This document shows positions 61,775 through 64,000 of a DNA stretch of 64,000 bases, piece after piece (the stretch's first letter is position 1; every line of letters begins with the position of its first letter). The notes beneath the pieces were generated by a model that saw only the letters and a program-made list of their open reading frames with translations, made no database searches and was not told the origin of the DNA. Source of the stretch: Saccoglossus kowalevskii (lineage: Eukaryota > Hemichordata > Enteropneusta > Harrimaniidae); the NCBI RefSeq assembly GCF_000003605.2, contig NW_003106599.1:9923-73922 (forward strand). The letters are read 5' to 3'. The translations under genes were made by a program, and so were the position numbers.

Positions 61775-61787
61775 TGAACTTTGAACT
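61775..61787 (-). promoter_or_regulatory. DR1-type repeat just after the hox9/10 stop codon
   Basis: TGAACT T TGAACT reads AGTTCA A AGTTCA on the minus strand, a consensus DR1. It is also part of a 7-bp microrepeat (ACTTTGA), so it may be a slippage product. It lies in the likely 3' untranslated region. Confidence 0.3.
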
Positions 61788-62381
61788 ATTTAGTATTACT
61801 TCCGGCGTTGCTGGATGACTCGCTCTGATGTTTGAATTCCGGTGTCGGTGCGCAAATGTCTTCTAAACACACCGTGTGCACGCATGCCATATTTGTCACA
61901 TGACGAACGCTGGAACGAGATAAACTATTCAGTATAACGCAGTCGTATAACAATGAACAGAATGTGCGTGGAGTTGCCATGGTGATGTAAAATGAACTTA
62001 TTTTAAAGTGATGTTTTTCCTGCATATTTAAAAAAAACCTACATGGTCAGATTATAAGAGAGGGAGAGAGAACTTTTAATCATGTGACTGACATGTGACT
62101 GACATGTGACTAACATTTCAAAGACTACTCAGCATGTTACGTAGTCTAATTTTAATTTGTATTCTTGTTTGTGGGTATCTTGGGTTATTTTAAATTGTAC
62201 GAGAATCCTCGTAATTGTAATAGTAGTGGCGGCGATTATAATGTGCCCTGGATGTGTCTATATTGGCTTTGTAAAAAAAATAAAATAATAAGTAAAAAAA
62301 AAACTAATCTATGCTTGTTGGGTCCCTTACTGCCATATTATACACGTAGGTCTTCAAATAAGCCATATAAAGTAATTTAAA
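61788..62381 (+). other. Likely hox9/10 3' untranslated region
   Basis: No gene is seen. The first AATAAA found after the stop is at 62279-62284, inside an A-rich tract, so the 3' end may lie near 62300. A GACTGACATGTGACT-type short repeat occurs near 62083-62112. Confidence 0.4.
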
Positions 62382-62416
62382 TGCCATATAAGGTGTGTAG
62401 ATCACCTTATATGGCA
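62382..62416. promoter_or_regulatory. Inverted pair of perfect CArG boxes in a 14-bp hairpin
   Basis: TGCCATATAAGGTG (62382-62395) and its exact reverse complement (62403-62416) flank a 7-base loop. Each arm contains a perfect CArG box (CCATATAAGG and CCTTATATGG), the target of SRF/MADS proteins. A near-match, CCATATAAAG, lies at 62363. As RNA it could fold as a short hairpin near the hox9/10 3' end. Confidence 0.5.
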
Positions 62417-62965
62417 AATAGATTGCGATATATGTAAATCAAGTTACCTTATCCGTCAATGTGACATGTAAGGGGTAGTAGTTTATTTGAAATGTCACGT
62501 GACTCTGCACCATTTATTTTTATTCAGGTTTATTCAAATTTTGTTTACTTAAAATGTCGTCTGCCTCCTACGCATCCCTTGACGTAATTTGTTTACGTAC
62601 AGAACTATGTGAATATTTTCAGTTTAACTGGTCTTAATTATCGTTTAGAAAAACGTATATTTATAATTTAATTTTTGATAGCGAACATTTTGAATTTGTT
62701 TAATGTTTTACGGTCGCTCTTTTGGTAGCAGTATCGAAAGCCCTTTTTAACAAGGTCACGTGGTCTGGGGGAATTCAATGGCTGCTTTGCGCTCGGCTGT
62801 ACAGGCTATCATTACGGGTGTTGCTTTCTTTGTGAATGGAGGAAGGTTAAATGTTTACTGTGTTTCTGTTGTTTTTTTCGAAGTAAAGACATGTTCTGTT
62901 TACCTATAATTTATACGACTACTGTATTTTGTTCTAAGTTTCGACTTAGATAACTAATAATATTA
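62417..62965. other. Downstream intergenic DNA, no gene seen
   Basis: CACGTG boxes occur near 62498 and 62758. No open frame or repeat family was recognised. Confidence 0.45.
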
Positions 62966-63098
62966 TTAAAGCGCGGTGGTCGTCGCGCAGCGCGTGTTCG
63001 AATTTCATGTAAATAAACAATGTATTTTACACGCGTTGTATACGTGGCTATGAGTCCCATATCGAACAGGACGCGGCACGACGACTGTCGCCCTTTAA
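62966..63098 (+). mobile_element. MITE family A, copy 2 (TTAA ends)
   Basis: The 133-bp copy has TTAA at 62966-62969 and 63095-63098. It is nearly identical to the copy at 6236-6372 except for a 4-bp gap in the AAACAAACAA tract and a few substitutions. High identity between copies 57 kb apart points to fairly recent activity. Confidence 0.75.
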
Positions 63099-63393
63099 TG
63101 CAACTGTATTAGTTGTCTGAGTTTTCGAGAAGCCGTATATCCCGCTCTTCCATCGTCCTCACCCGAACAACACAGTGTATTTCTAGTTAAATTTGTTTAT
63201 TTTATTTATCAGAGATTTTTGTGAGTATTCGCCGTGCAAAGAAATCGTCTGATATGCCGGAACCTGCTATCAAGTTTGGATATCTGTAAAATAGACGAAA
63301 ATGGTACTTGGTAAATATAATGGCATTAGAACACCGTCATTATGTTTCAAGACCTTCGCGCCCACGGGAGATTGCTTCAATTTACCCCTTGTC
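63099..63393. other. Short unassigned stretch
   Basis: AT-rich sequence between two MITEs. I see nothing identifiable in it. Confidence 0.4.
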
Positions 63394-63602
63394 TACTGTG
63401 AAAATATATATATATATTTATATTTAGCTAACGTGATATCTTAGCTAATAAGGTAATGCATAATTTCGCGGCTAATTCAACAGGCTGTTAATTTAAACTA
63501 CAATCACACTGAGATTTTTAGCAGAATTAGGATTCTGTTAATTCACGCATTCAGTTAAATTCGCTAAAATTGAATATAGCTATTTCAACAGGTTCTACAA
63601 TA
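63394..63602 (+). mobile_element. MITE family B, copy 3
   Basis: This copy is in the same orientation as the one near 43 kb. It starts with TACTGTGAAAATAT, close to the family end TACTGTAAAACATGT, then has a (TA)n stretch, TTAGCTAA motifs, ATTCTGTTAATTCA and the right end TTTCAACAGGTTCTACAATA. It is more diverged than the other copies. Confidence 0.65.
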
Positions 63603-64000
63603 TTCGACTATGCTTCTGAACGTCTTTACAATTGGTGAAATACTTGTATTTATTTATTTAGTCTGGCGAGATAACTTAAAACACTGGGTTTGAATAAAAT
63701 TGAGATTTCCACATCGCGAAAACTGCATTTTCTAAAATTGTTCAACGTTTCAGAAATTTTGAAAATGTTCTAAAAATGCAGTTTTCTAATGCAATACGGA
63801 ACACGGGCAGTTCGATTGATCACGAACAGACAAATGTCTCTTTACGCATTATCACTAAAGTTGTGGATAGGCTCCAAATTAAACCCGGCGGGTACACTCA
63901 AATACACAAATAAGAGATGTATGTCACCGTGGCACGTGATTTGAGCTCGTAGAAAGCCTGTTTTTAAAACAGATTAAATACCTTTAAAATTCTCATCCGA
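63603..64000. other. Intergenic edge, no gene seen
   Basis: Includes an imperfect inverted repeat near 63718-63797 (TGCATTTTCTAAAA and TTCTAAAAATGCAG), possibly the ends of another small element, and a CACGTG box near 63932. The next more anterior Hox gene would be expected beyond this edge. Confidence 0.35.

Noticed and set aside
1-64000. Proviruses, LTR elements or other large autonomous transposons
   Set aside because: No long terminal repeats and no polymerase, integrase, transposase or capsid-like frames were seen on either strand; only small non-coding elements and one doubtful LINE-like tail are present.

Overview
This is animal nuclear DNA: AT-rich, intron-bearing, full of microsatellites and minisatellites, with two assembly gaps (20906-21140 and 32396-33149). 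It is a piece of the posterior end of a Hox cluster. The only two convincing protein-coding genes are Abdominal-B-class homeobox genes. Both lie on the + strand, both have two exons, and both have a phase-1 intron just upstream of the homeodomain. The first (exons 12549-12933 and 17254-17552, 227 aa) resembles the ambulacrarian hox11/13a type. The second (exons 50248-50998 and 61483-61751, 339 aa) is a hox9/10 type: its homeodomain blends vertebrate Hox9 and Hox10, and its N-terminus carries the Hox10-like SLISS motif. The order and the loose spacing (32.7 kb between genes, introns of 4.3 and 10.5 kb) fit an intact invertebrate deuterostome cluster. A hemichordate is my first choice; an echinoderm or amphioxus is not excluded.

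Layout: 1-12.1 kb is sequence upstream of hox11/13a with tandem repeats, two or three MITEs and one small unexplained ORF. 12.1-18.0 kb is hox11/13a, whose intron holds a diverged tandem duplication of about 1.46 kb. 18-50 kb is the intergenic domain with no supported gene; it holds a pentanucleotide array, a 41-bp minisatellite and several compact CCAAT/E-box/CRE modules. 50-62.3 kb is hox9/10, whose intron carries 28-bp and 21-bp minisatellites, a (TTTA)n array and a nuclear-receptor half-site cluster. 62.3-64 kb is downstream sequence with paired CArG boxes and two MITEs.

Both genes should encode nuclear DNA-binding regulators of posterior identity. The rest of the window is probably their regulatory landscape. 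Its most unusual property is an apparent excess of the palindromes CACGTG and TGACGTCA, ATGGCGG (YY1/Pho-type) motifs and DR1 nuclear-receptor sites. No autonomous transposon, provirus, CRISPR array, rRNA or convincing tRNA was seen. All counts were made by eye.
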